Below are positions 48,630 to 58,893 of a stretch of 64,000 nt of DNA, one piece after another (position 1 is the first letter of the stretch; every line of letters starts with the position of its first letter). The position numbers were made by a program, and so were the translations under genes. A model generated the notes under the pieces. The model was not told where the DNA came from. It did not search any database and saw only the letters and a program-made list of their open reading frames with translations. This stretch comes from Portulaca oleracea (Eukaryota; Streptophyta; Magnoliopsida; Caryophyllales; Portulacaceae). The DNA is taken from contig CM055877.1 in the NCBI GenBank assembly GCA_029582165.1, positions 22,519,355 through 22,583,354 of the forward strand, given 5' to 3'.

Positions 48630-50996
48630 ATGAATCTTCTCAGCTGGAATGTTCGCGGAATTAACAGCCCGGAGAAGCAAGAAGACCTCCGAGTCTTCTT
48701 GCAAAACATAGGAGTTGGGCTTTTTGGGATTTATGAAACAAAACTCCTACCGGGAAATGCTGATCATATGATGAATAGGTTCTTCACAAACTGGAATTTC
48801 ATCACAAACTCAAATCACTGTCAAGAATTCGTATTTGGTCGCCTGGGATCCGAGATTTTATCATGTGCAACACCTAGCCTCAACCGCCCAACTAATACAT
48901 ACAAAGATTACTCGACAGCAGGATGCAGTCTCTTTTATGGTGACTTGGATTTATGGGAGTAATCAGGCGGTGGAACGATTAGACCTCTGGACTAACATGC
49001 GTGCTATTCAGGATAATGTGGATGAAGGCTGGGGAGTAATAGGGGATTTTAATGCCATTGCTAGCCCACAGGACAGAGAAGGAGGAGTGGAAGTGGAAGC
49101 TTTCACCATCCAAGACTTCCAAAGATGTATACAAGTTTGCTATCTACATGAGCCCAATTTCTCTGGAAATTACTTCACCTGGACAAACAATCATGTGAGA
49201 TCTAGACTTGACAGGATCCTCATCAATATGCAATGGTACCTAATCTCACAAGACTTCAAAGTGGAGTATCTGAATGCAGGTCTCTTCGATCATACAGCCC
49301 TTCTCATTTCCTTCCCCCATTGCCCAAAGCGAGCTTCGAACTACAGATTCTGCAACATGTGGGCAAATGATGATCGATTTGAAAAAATCTTGAAGACGGG
49401 AGTTTCCAAGCTGCCCAAAGGAAATGCCATGTATAAATTATTTTGGGTGTTGAAACACATGCAGAAAGACTTCCGCATGCTCCATAAAGATAAATATGCA
49501 GATATATATCAGCAAGAAATCATAGAGAGAAAGAAGCTTGACTTGATCCAACAAGAACTGTCGTCCAACCCAGAAGATGAAAACTTGCAAAATAAGGAAA
49601 AAGAGGCAAGAAGTACATACTGGAAAGTACTACATTCTGCTCTTCTGCTCAAAAAACAACATAGTAAAATGGATTGGAGCTACATGGGGGATGACTGCAG
49701 CAAGCTCTTCTTTGCTAAGATGAGACAGAAAAGGGCACAAAAATATGTGCATGAATTGGAGACCAATGAAGGTGCTACTGTGTCTGGACTGGACAATGTT
49801 AATCAATGTCTCCGTGATTTTTATCAAGATCTGCTGGGCAAGAAAACTTCTCACCGCATTAAGGCCAGATCCGAAATATTCAAATGTGGTACAACAATCA
49901 AATGTTGGGAAACTTTCAGCTATTGATTGTAGTGTTCTGATTGACAAAATCCTAACCACAATCAAATGTTGGGAAACAAGACATATCTCGTATGCGGGTA
50001 GAATTGTCCTTGCAAACAATGTTCTCCAAGGCATTTATGGATTCTGGGCGCGGATAATCATTATCCCTGAAAAAGTTATGCAAAAAATTAATGCTTATTG
50101 CAGAAATTTCATCTGGGGGGGGTTCACATACTTATAAAGCACCGCCAGCAATCTCCTGGCAGACTTGCTGCACTCCCAAAAATTATGGAGGACTAGGCTG
50201 CAAGAATATCCGTCTTTGGAATCAAGCATCCATTGCAAAGCTGGTCTGGGATATTCAGAGCAAAAAAGAGAATTTATGGGTCAAATGGATTCATACCAAA
50301 TATATTAAAAGCCGATCCTGGTGGAGCTATACCCCTCCATATGATGTGTGCCCCTACTTCAAACATCTCTGCGAAGTAAAGGATCTTTTCAAATGGGGGT
50401 CCTCTCCTGGAGAGAGATGGCACTGGGGGGACGATGGTCAGTACACGGTGGACAAGGGGTATAAGTGGATCTTGCCAACAACTGATACACCTTGGTGGAC
50501 TCAAATGGTCTGGAATGCCCTTGTTACGCCGAGACATGCCTTTTTCCTTTGGCTTAGGGTACAAAACCGATTACCCATTCGCAGCCGTACCCAGCACTAG
50601 GGGGAGGGTAATGCACGCAACTGTCCCATCTGTAATAATGAGGAAGAAACGCTTGTCCACCTCTACAAGCAATGCCAGCTGGCGACACAAGTGGGACAAA
50701 TCATCACCCAATGGCCTCATTATCAAGATATCCCATATCTGGAGCCTATAGAGTTGTTGGAACATACAAAGAGGACTTGCAGAACAAGAAAGATCAAATA
50801 GTTTATCATTGGAGTCTACGGTGCTTACACATACCATATGTGGAGAGAAAGGAACAATCATGTCCATGGAAAAAACACACGTAACCCCAGACTGATTGCA
50901 AACCACATTAAAGAGGATGTCCGAAATAGAATACTCATGCTTGCAAAAACTAGGCGTAGATATGCTAAGGATATAGATATAGCATTGATGATGTAA
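48630..50996 (+). pseudogene. LINE ORF2 (endonuclease, zf-RVT), RT deleted
   Basis: Starts MNLLSWNVRGINSPEK, the apurinic-type endonuclease N-terminus. GDFNAI, SRLDRILI and DHTALLI follow in another frame (48835-49926), giving a frameshift near 48835. The expected RT core with its YxDD box is missing between about 49880 and 49960, where ACAATCAAATGTTGGGAAAC occurs twice. Downstream the post-RT part (RHISYAGRIVLAN, then WGG...) and the zf-RVT domain (CPICNNEEETLVHLYKQC) continue in shifting frames to a stop at 50994-50996. It cannot reverse-transcribe itself. Confidence 0.8.
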
Positions 50997-51055
50997 TTAA
51001 TATCTTTGTACTTGGCTGAGACCAACCTTTTATTGGAATATATAACCTGCTTTCT

Positions 51056-51063
<8 letters not shown>

Positions 51064-51110
<47 letters not shown>
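51064..51110. repeat. (TA)n array 2
   Basis: 47 bp of TA lying between the 3' ends of LINE copy 1 (+) and LINE copy 2 (-), which therefore meet tail to tail. Confidence 0.97.
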
Positions 51111-51114
<4 letters not shown>

Positions 51115-51587
51115 GAAAAAGATTATTATTCCAAAGACAAAACCAACTTACAAAGTAACTGGCATACCCAGTAGCCATATAGGCCCAAAAGTCTAAACTG
51201 TGCCAAGATACATCAAAGCAAGATACATCAAAAAGGACGAAAGGCATCAAGCCAATCGAAACCGAACATCATTACAAATAACCTGGATCAAGATCACATC
51301 ACTACGGGATCTATCTTGATGCAAACGAAGATTCCTCTCATGCCAAACATGATAAACCAAGGCAGAGAAAATCAAAGCAGTCTTCTTCCTGTGATGACAA
51401 CCATTACTAAGCAACCAATCTCTCCAGATATCCAATCTCACACCAGAGAAATGAAAGACGGAAAACACAGAAAGAGCAATAGTGATGGAAAAGGGGCAAT
51501 CGAAGAAGATATGGTCATTTGACCCCCAGTTCTGACAACATAAAACACAGCAGTTAACCCAGAGAAATGAAGGTGTTGGTCATAATG

Positions 51588-51590
<3 letters not shown>
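51111..51590 (-). mobile_element. LINE copy 2, 5'-truncated
   Basis: Minus-strand 3' portion of a related LINE: part of a zf-RVT (NWGSNDHIFFDCPFS) followed by an open frame (51468-51247) with LIFSALVYHVWHERNLRLHQ to its stop. The 3' end reads TTTCCAAA then (TA)n. At its 5' junction (about 51562-51590) the sequence is an inverted copy of the host flank of the hAT element. Confidence 0.75.

Positions 51591-51642
<52 letters not shown>
51591..51642. repeat. (TA)n array 3
   Basis: 52 bp of TA between the 5' end of LINE copy 2 and the 53-bp tandem array. Confidence 0.97.
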
Positions 51643-51645
<3 letters not shown>

Positions 51646-51800
51646 ATTATTCAAAGGTACCCTAACTTTTGGTGAAATGTTTTTCAGGTACCCCAAATAT
51701 TATTCGAAGGTAGCCTAACTTTTGGTGAAATGTTTTTCAGGTACCCCAAACATTATTCGAAGGTAGCCTAACTTTTGGTGAAATGTTTTTCAGGTACCCC
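51642..51800 (+). repeat. 3 x 53-bp tandem repeat
   Basis: Units 51642-51694, 51695-51747 and 51748-51800, each ending CAGGTACCCC and containing CTAACTTTTGGTGAAATG. They are nearly identical, so the expansion is recent. Confidence 0.95.
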
Positions 51801-51840
51801 AACTTTTCAAAATTCATTTTGGGGTACCCTTAGTTTCTGA

Positions 51841-51934
51841 CGGACATCAAGTATTGTTTTCATGGACATTAAATCTCCAACTTGAAGACCACCATTCATA
51901 TTTGATGTCCATGAAAATAATACTTGATGTCCAC
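51841..51934. repeat. Foldback: 33-bp inverted repeat
   Basis: GGACATCAAGTATTGTTTTC onward (about 51842-51875) is repeated inverted at about 51901-51934 with two or three mismatches and a spacer of about 25 bp, so the RNA or single strand can fold into a long hairpin. It belongs to the same (TA)n-bounded module as the 53-bp array. Confidence 0.85.
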
Positions 51935-51991
51935 TAGAAATGCTTTAATGCTCACATGCTCATATAAGGTCCATGCTCATGTGATCCATTC

Positions 51992-52000
<9 letters not shown>

Positions 52001-52029
<29 letters not shown>
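52001..52029. repeat. (TA)n array 4
   Basis: About 29 bp of TA at the 3' end of LINE copy 3, preceded by a short degenerate ATATAAA stretch. Confidence 0.95.
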
Positions 52030-52032
<3 letters not shown>

Positions 52033-52992
52033 AAATGATGTAATTGTATTCAAAAAGTAATCAGCAAAGGACATATCGTTACAAACCTAAGTACACAAGA
52101 TATCTATGCATTTGTTTTGATTTTTCGTATTACTGACAAGGAAAAGAGTTCTATCTCTAATGTGATACTTGATCAAGCTGAAAACATTGCTTGGGTCTTT
52201 CTTGGCGCTCTTGAAAATGACATTATTGCGTGATTGCCATATATTGTAAACGTATGATGCAAAAACTGCATATATCACTTGGGTTTTATGTTTGCTTCCT
52301 TTCATATTGCGCAACTTCCTGGTCCAATCCTCCCAATTACCTGCTGTAGGAAATGTTATCCATGCATATAGCTCTCCTCTAAGTTGTTTTGCATAATCAC
52401 AATCATGGAATAAGTGCTCAATAGTTTCATCAGTTTTGTTGCACATAGGGCAAGTTGCAGTTGTAGAATTGTGCAGTCTCGTTTTGACTTGGAGCCTCCC
52501 ATGTAGAGCCAACCAAGTGCAGAAGGCGTGCCTGGGGGTATTAAACCTGTTCCACGCTATCTTTGCCCAGGGCCATTTGCAAGTATTTCCTGTAAAAAGA
52601 TCGTAGCCTTGTTTGACCACGTAAGGGGATTGTAGGGGATTGCAAGTTTTGAGCTGCTCCTTTACCTGGCATAGTTTTTTGAAATACCAGCATGTATCCC
52701 CTTTTGGTTGGTATTCCCACCAATCTTTCCCTTTAATGTATCTCCCATGTATCCATTTGACCCAGAGGCTCTCCTTCTGATCTGCAATGGCCCTTACCTG
52801 TTTTGCAATAAGAGCAGCATTCCAGTGACTCAAATTTTTTATCCCTAATCCTCCTTTGGATTTTGGGCAGCAAACTGCATTCCAACTTATCAGTGGGATC
52901 TTGGTGTAGACAGCATCAGCCCCCCAGAGGAAATTACGGCAAATTTTGTTGATTTGTTCGATGACCTGTTGGGGGATAATCAGGATTGAAGC

Positions 52993-52994
<2 letters not shown>
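52030..52994 (-). mobile_element. LINE copy 3, 5'-truncated, open frame
   Basis: A minus-strand 3' portion whose frame stays open for about 300 residues from the truncation (52994) to the stop at 52087. It holds the post-RT region (ILIIPQQVIEQINKICRNFLWG), the zf-RVT (CPMCNKTDETIEHLFHDC) and the C-terminal tail (NIWQSRNNVIFK). The 3' end reads CATTTCAAA then (TA)n; the 5' end is cut at (TA)n. The same family as copy 1 but clearly diverged. The uninterrupted frame suggests it is younger. Confidence 0.85.

Positions 52995-53043
<49 letters not shown>
52995..53043. repeat. (TA)n array 5
   Basis: About 49 bp of TA between the truncated 5' end of LINE copy 3 and a long-TIR MITE. Confidence 0.97.
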
Positions 53044-53050
<7 letters not shown>

Positions 53051-53541
53051 CTAATATTTCCTACTTTCACCAATTGTATAGCAATAATCCCTAGTTTCAT
53101 TTTGGATTATGGTGGTCCAAAAAAAAAAAATGGATTGTAGTGGTACCAAATCCACCTCCAAGTTCTTTTTATTTTTTTCATTCCTATCCAATATTGTTTT
53201 TGTGTTTAACGTTCCTGCTGCTAGAAAGGTAATGAAGTGTAGATACTAAAACAATTTTTAAATTATTTTTTTTGAGACTCCGAGCAATTATTATGATTTT
53301 TTTAAAAGGAATAAAAATCGTAAAAAAATTTGAGAGAAACACCGTAAATTCACTAAACATCATGGTAAAGTGTTGTACTAAGTTTTGAATCAAACGTAAC
53401 TCAAAATCTATGATATTTTAGCTATACTCTCGAGGATGTCCTACTACAATCCAACTTTTTTTTTTTGGACCACCAGAATCCAAATTGATAGTAGGGATTA
53501 TTGTTGTCCAATCATGAAAGTAGGGATTATTAAAATTCAAT

Positions 53542-53545
<4 letters not shown>
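53044..53545. mobile_element. Long-TIR MITE flanked by (TA)n
   Basis: Arms of about 110 bp share TTGGATTCTAATATTTCCTA-like and TGGTGGTCCAAAAAAAAAA phrases in inverted orientation. TA arrays lie directly on both sides, so any target duplication is hidden in them. Confidence 0.75.

Positions 53546-53601
<56 letters not shown>
53546..53601. repeat. (TA)n array 6
   Basis: About 56 bp of TA between the MITE and the right arm of the hAT element. Confidence 0.97.
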
Positions 53602-53603
<2 letters not shown>

Positions 53604-54064
53604 AAATCAAGTGACTTCATGATGATTGATAATCTTGTTTAATTTAATTGTGTTCGTTCCTTATATTTATTTTATTTATTACTATTTTTAACTTAGCATT
53701 TTTTTGCCGAAAAAAAACTTTATGTATTAAATAATGCGTAATTTTAATATAGGAAAAAGTGGATATGTAAACAAACCGGCGCCCACATTTGTGAAATTAG
53801 AGCAAACTTGTATAATTTATGTTGGTTTTTAATTGAAATAAATCAAGTAATAGGTGAAAAAACAATTAGGAAATCGGGACTAAAAATAAAGTAATAGGTG
53901 AAAAAGTGGGACCGGAAGCGAGAGCGGGGGGGGGGGGGGGGCAAAAATTTGCTCTCGGTCACAACCGGGACCGGGACCTCCGAAAATTACCGAGATCCCG
54001 GTCCCGCTCACTCCTACCTTCACATCAAGATTAGATTTTTACCAATCTATGTACAAATTGATTT

Positions 54065-54604
54065 GGATTATTGGATAACAATAATATCAACTTTGAGGGT
54101 ATTGACCAATAATAATACCAACAATTCTGTTAGACACTCACAGTACCAACTATGGACATATTTTCCGCTAATAGTACGCCACAGACTTGGTAAGTGTTTG
54201 ACTCGACGAAAAGATGAAGTGTCGCCTAATTTGTGATCTGGAGGCTGGAACAAGTGGAAAAAATGTTGATTGTCACTCGTTTTTGTCAATTAACCAACAT
54301 TGACCAATTTAGCTAAAAACAATTGAAGTTTTACTTTTATATTATTGTTTTGTCAAGTTGGTTAATATTGTTTACTGGCAAAAAAATGCGTAATCAACGT
54401 TTTTTCAACTTGTCGGAGCCTTTAGCACAAAGAATTAGGTGACATATTATCTTTCTTTTAACTCAAAAACCTACTAACTCAGTGTTGTACTTATTGGAAA
54501 ATAGGTCAATAGTTGGTACTACTAGTATAGTAGTACCCAACAAAATTGTTCGTATTATTACCGGCCAATACCTCCAAGTTTATATTATTGTTATCCAATA
54601 ACCC
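54065..54604. mobile_element. Long-TIR MITE, sister of 23265-23795
   Basis: Inverted arms beginning GGATTATTGGATAACAATAA, and overall sequence very close to the intron-5 element at 23265-23795, including the inner CGACGAAAAGATGAAGTG phrase. Target duplication unclear. Confidence 0.8.
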
Positions 54605-54618
54605 TATATATTTTGATC

Positions 54619-54661
54619 CTTCTTCTTCTTCTTCTTCTTCTTCTTCTTCTTCTTCTTCTTC
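54619..54661. repeat. (TTC)n microsatellite
   Basis: A run of about 14 CTT/TTC triplets just right of the MITE. Confidence 0.95.
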
Positions 54662-54735
54662 CATAATCAATAATCACGAAGAAGGAAACACATCCTTGAC
54701 AGCAGAAGCAACACTCAATTAAGTTAAAGTATTCC

Positions 54736-55008
54736 TCAAAGTCTCTCTCTCTCTCTCTTCAGCCTTGCAGCGGTATCCTCCAACTCCAGACGCACCTGAT
54801 GCTCTCTAGGAGCACCCTCAAAGGTGTTAGCTACAAAGAACGAAAATGGAGTCGGAAAAAGATTCCTCCTCAAATCTCCAATCTCTTTCTCCAGCTTTCC
54901 ATTCAATCCGTTGCTCAATCGAATTAAGTCCTTCATGTACATCTCCACCTCCTTCGCCATAGCTTCGAGGTTGCGTCGGAGTCCGGCGAGGGTTTGTCTT
55001 CGAGCCAA
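54736..55008 (-). CDS. Hypothetical coiled-coil protein or fragment
   Basis: A 90-residue minus-strand frame from ATG 55008 with heptad-like Leu spacing (NLEAMAKEVEMYMKDLIRL, then KLEKEIGDLRRN) and a charged C-terminus. In an overlapping frame, the upstream minus-strand sequence from about 55180 stays open into this region, so the true gene structure may involve an intron or a frameshift. No family recognised. It may be a short host gene or a captured exon; 55009-55300 upstream is GC-richer and could be its 5' region. Confidence 0.3.
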   Translation of the reverse strand: MARRQTLAGLRRNLEAMAKEVEMYMKDLIRLSNGLNGKLEKEIGDLRRNLFPTPFSFFVANTFEGAPREHQVRLELEDTAARLKRERERL

Positions 55009-55329
55009 TCGACGGTGGCGAAAATGTAGGGTTTTGATTGGACAATTTTGTCGATCCAGAATCTCTTTTGACCTTTACAAATAAAGAAGAATAGTTGTCT
55101 GAAAGCTTCTCGTGCTTAACGACCTCGCCAACGCAGCCGACGGTACCATCAAAGGAGGAGAAAGAATCAGCGAAAACGACGCGGAATCAGAGGTTGGTCC
55201 GAGGAGGGTATTCATCATGATTCAGTAACGAAACACCAAACGTGCCAGGGAAGAGGACGAGGGGAAGGGGGAACAGAGGAAGCTCGAAGATTGTAAACAT
55301 CGAGTTTTGCACCGACAAACTTTGCTAAA

Positions 55330-56530
55330 AGGAATTGGACCCAAGACAGTACACCAAGGCCCCGGGCCTAGGCCAACATTAAAATGGAGCCCGCCAAGAG
55401 CCCACTAGATAGTGGCATAGGTCGTAGGGCCTAGGCTACCATGAATTCAGGCCCAAAAGGTGAACCCAGTCCAAACAGCCAGCGTAGGCCGCAGGGCCTA
55501 CGATAATAAAACAAACCCGCTTCCATCTGCCATGTCACCAATCCGCATCCTGGGACGCTATAGACCGCAGGGCGTACGCCATATAATATTGATTTTTCGC
55601 GCCAATGTTTCCCTCCGCAATCCCTTGATCACAGCTGTTGACTTTGACATTGGTCACAGCGTAGGCTATGCGGCCTACGATTATGCCATGAGAGGCATGA
55701 TCCTTGTATCATGCCTCCCCCTCCTTCCATCATCATCATCATCTCTCCTCACCAACTTCTTTTTTTATAACCACATACTTCCACCACCTCCCAATCACCC
55801 TCAAACACCACACATTTCATCTCCATAAAATTCCAAGAGTGCGTGATATTCAAATTCACCATCACAAGAATCCAACCATTCGATTGGTACTTGCAAATAA
55901 GCAAGGTTTGATTGTTTTTTCTTATTATGCATCATTTTGTAATCATGTAATTCATCCTTGAAAACTATACTCGTGCACTTTTGTAAACATCACATTCTTT
56001 TGCATGTTTCAAATAAAATATTGCAAATTCTTTTAAAACTTCTCCCGCTCTTTTTCATTTCAAGTTCGATTTTAGTAGAATCTGTTTTCAAACAGGCAAA
56101 TTCGAGAATTCTTTAATTCCTGAATTCATAACCTTACCCTCGGGCTCGGAATTTGATTTCGAATACCGGAGTTTTCATTTTTATTTGGTTTGTTGATTTC
56201 CTTAAATAAGTTAAGGACTCCTCTTTTTTGGCCTTTACATATTTAACGCACGCTTTATTGCATTAAAATAATCAAAAATGAATTGATACCTTTTCCATAT
56301 CCCAACTCGTGGGCCAGCCCAAAGAAAATCTGTATAGAACTCAACATAGGCCTTGTGGCTTACACCGACTTCTATCCGTTTTTCTACGGGCCGAAGATAA
56401 AAGGGCCCATGGGTGGCTTCCCATAGGACATAGGGCCTATAGACCGTCCTGATGGTCCACATGTCTTTACCTGACACGGGATGAATTGTTATTAATCCAT
56501 CGATAAAATAATTTACTGCAATTCCGAGCA
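55330..56530. other. LTR-like sequence with GTAGGCC palindromes
   Basis: Several imperfect palindromes of the form CGTAGGCCGCAGGGCCTACG occur at about 55425-55500, 55560-55580 and 55660-55682, with related ones at about 56345-56460. This pattern is typical of plant LTRs. Poly-A-like ends and TG...CA boundaries could not be fixed. No coding frame is supported. Confidence 0.4.
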
Positions 56531-56710
56531 TGTTAGTATGAATAAGGTCTTGAAATGAGCAAAGGTTTCTTCTGTTAAATAAAAATATCCTTATTTAAGG
56601 GTTAAGTAACCTTTAGTCGACTTCCGATCCTTAAGTAGCACACTTGGAAAATGAGTACCTCCCTTTTCCTAGGGTCCTACAACGACGTCGTCTTGCATGA
56701 TGCTAGGGTC

Positions 56711-56746
56711 AAGGTTAAGGTTAGGGTTAGGGTTAGGGCTAGGGTT
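56711..56746 (+). repeat. Short telomere-like (TTAGGG) tract
   Basis: About four to five GGTTAGG-type units with variants, far too short and degenerate for a telomere. Common as an interstitial motif. Confidence 0.7.
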
Positions 56747-56908
56747 CTTGTCTGGGAAAGATGAGGATGAGGCGGCATACAAGAAAGAGGGTCTCTGACT
56801 ACGAAGAGAGAGAGAAGGAAGGAATGGCGAAGTGAGGTTAGGGTTTAAGGATGGTTTAGGGGTGAAGGTAGTTCAAGAAGGAAGAAACTAGGGATGGGTA
56901 AGCGGCAT

Positions 56909-57730
56909 TGATGTGGATGTGGGTATCATTAGTGAAGAATCTCAACTCTGAGACCTCATCACAAAAAGCTCAGAGGACCTCCTTGCAGTACACTCCGAGG
57001 ACCTCCAACGACAACATCAAGGTTTTGTTTAAAAGACAGAAATTTAGGGAAGTATCTTATACAAACCCTAAAATATACTTTCTATTATTTTGCTTGATCT
57101 GATACAATAACCGCTACCTTCCTTATTTCCAGATATCATCCGTATGGAAAGCAAATCAAGGAAATCAAGAAGATTTGGAAGAGAGCTCAAGAATGGAAAC
57201 TATCCCTTGGAGAATAAAGAAGTCGTTGCTGCCTCCAACTCCCAAATATATATATACGGCTGCATACCTACATTGAAGGGCAGTGATTTCCAAGCAAGAA
57301 AATCAGTAGTAGGAACTTTGTGAAAGAAAGTTCTGAGTGTAGGAATATTGAGTGAATATTCTGAGTGTAACCATTGTTGTAGTGGTCAGCCTTTGTTGTA
57401 ACCAGTGGTTAAACTAGTGAGGACCTCTAAGGTCATGAATTTGAAGTTAGATAAGTGCCTCTCTATCAAGTGAGGTCACTGGTTGTAATCGCCTCCACTG
57501 TGAGGCCTCTGATCCAGAAGACATCTGTTGAGTCTTCTATTCTGGTAGGCCAATTGAGGAACTCACAAGTTCTCTGTTGAGCTGAGTTGTAACCTCCTCC
57601 TTCTTTGCACTTTTAATTATTGAATAAAGAAGTTAGTTTTTCATATAAAAGTGCTACTAACTTGGTTGTGTTGATCAAAGTGCAGAATTATTTACATAAC
57701 CCTAATCACCCCCTCTCTAGGGTTATTTCA
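56909..57730 (+). repeat. 5' LTR of a disrupted retrotransposon
   Basis: Starts about TGATGTGGATG and ends TTATTTCA, followed by ATTAGTATCAGAGCAGG, a variant initiator-Met primer site. It carries GAGGACCTC phrases similar to those of the gypsy LTR beside it. Its internal region is cut after about 40 bp by the gypsy element at 57771. The start is approximate. Confidence 0.55.
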
Positions 57731-57770
57731 ATTAGTATCAGAGCAGGTCCACAGATCTCAGGAGTCTAAC

Positions 57771-58889
57771 TGATGGAGGTCCTCCATCAGAACCAGCATC
57801 AGGAGCAGCAACGACCTCACCAACATCAACATTGAGGCCATCATCAACCATATCAAACACTGACATCCAAGAGTGCTTTATGATGGTCCAACAAGTCATG
57901 AGGTCGTCCAACAACAGCAGCATCATCACCAACAGCGACCAACGGTGAGGCTACTTCTCAATTCCATATCTTTGGATTAAGGTCCTCACGATGCTTTGAA
58001 GACTTCACTCTAGAGTTGAGGACTTTCCATTTCGGTGAAGATGTTTGCGATTCGAGGTCCTCTATGAAGACATCACTTCTGGAACTGTTGAGGATATTCC
58101 AGTTCTGTGAGGTGAGCCTGCATTGAGGTCCTCCACGAAGACTCACCTTCAAGCTGTTGAGGCCATTTCCAGCTTGTGAGGTGATATAACCGTTTGTAAT
58201 AAAGAAAACGCGTTTGTTAGAGTTATTTCATTTTATTTCCTTTTATTTTGAAGTTATCCAATTTGTAATGAGGCTTAATTAGCTTGCTAAGTTAGTTAAG
58301 TAGTTTAATGCTTAATTAGTGAGTTTCTTGAGCAAGGGGAAACCCTTAATCATCCAGCTCAACCCTAGCTTTATATACATTGTAATCGGCAGCTTTTGAG
58401 GATCATCTATCAGTGAAATTAATAGCATTTTGAGTGCCTTGATTGAGCCTCTTGTTTGTGAGTGACGTTAAACTCTCATCTCTGGTTAATTCTACTACAG
58501 TAGCAAGGATTTGGCAATCCTTGTGGTGGGTGTAGAGCTTGGTAATCTCAGTGGTGGTGTGCCTGTATCCATTGAGGTCATCCAGTCCATTGCCCTTGGA
58601 GTTCTAGCTGTGGTGTGCCTGTATCAGCTTGAGCCTCAAGACTATCTCTGGTTACTGTTTGATTGTAAGTTTGTTCATCCGACCATCATTTTATCATCAT
58701 CTATTCATCCATTTGTTTATTGGTGTTCATACTCTGTTTTGGAGGAGGTTGTAATTGGTTTTCTGTGTGAGGTCTGTTTTGGGTGTATTTGTGTTTGATT
58801 CTCTGTTTTGAGGTCAGATTGTGTGCGAGTTGTGTTAATGTGGTGTACTGTGAGGTCAATACTCTGATCTTAGGACCTTGCATACATCA
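57771..58889 (+). repeat. gypsy 5' LTR
   Basis: 1119 bp. The first 19 bases are a palindrome (TGATGGAGG-T-CCTCCATCA). The interior has repeated GAGGTCCTC and CTGTTGAGG phrases. It ends CATACATCA before the primer site. The overlap with the 3' LTR differs mainly at CAG/CTG positions. Confidence 0.9.
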
Positions 58890-58893
58890 TAAT

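Larger units (their letters stand above)
47312..51063 (+). mobile_element. LINE copy 1 (L1-like), RT core missing
   Basis: Short 5' leader, ORF1 with DUF4283-like and zinc-knuckle parts, ORF2 with an endonuclease and a C-terminal zf-RVT region. The reverse transcriptase core is absent: sequence jumps from before the RT to after it near 49880-49960. The 3' end reads TTGCAAAA followed by (TA)n rather than poly-A. Both ends abut (TA)n arrays. Confidence 0.85.
47050..54016. mobile_element. hAT element expanded by nested insertions
   Basis: Left end TAGGGGTGAGC, right end GCTCACTCCTA, inverted repeats with one mismatch. A perfect 8-bp duplication CCTTCACA flanks it (47042-47049 and 54017-54024), as expected for hAT. 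Both subterminal regions are full of CCGGGAC/GTCCCGG motifs. The original non-coding element is about 0.6 kb (47050-47231 plus 53602-54016). The remaining 6.4 kb is five modules, each bounded by (TA)n. Confidence 0.85.

Noticed and set aside
47050..54016. Two separate LINE-carrying loci rather than one hAT element
   Set aside because: The exact 8-bp duplication and matched termini at 47050 and 54016 are better explained by a single hAT insertion later filled by other elements.
54736..55045. Confident annotation of a conserved coiled-coil gene
   Set aside because: The heptad-like pattern is suggestive, but no family could be recognised and two overlapping frames compete, so it is listed only as hypothetical.
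56711..56746. Telomere repeat or chromosome end
   Set aside because: Only four to five degenerate TTAGGG-like units, not the plant TTTAGGG type, with ordinary sequence on both sides.
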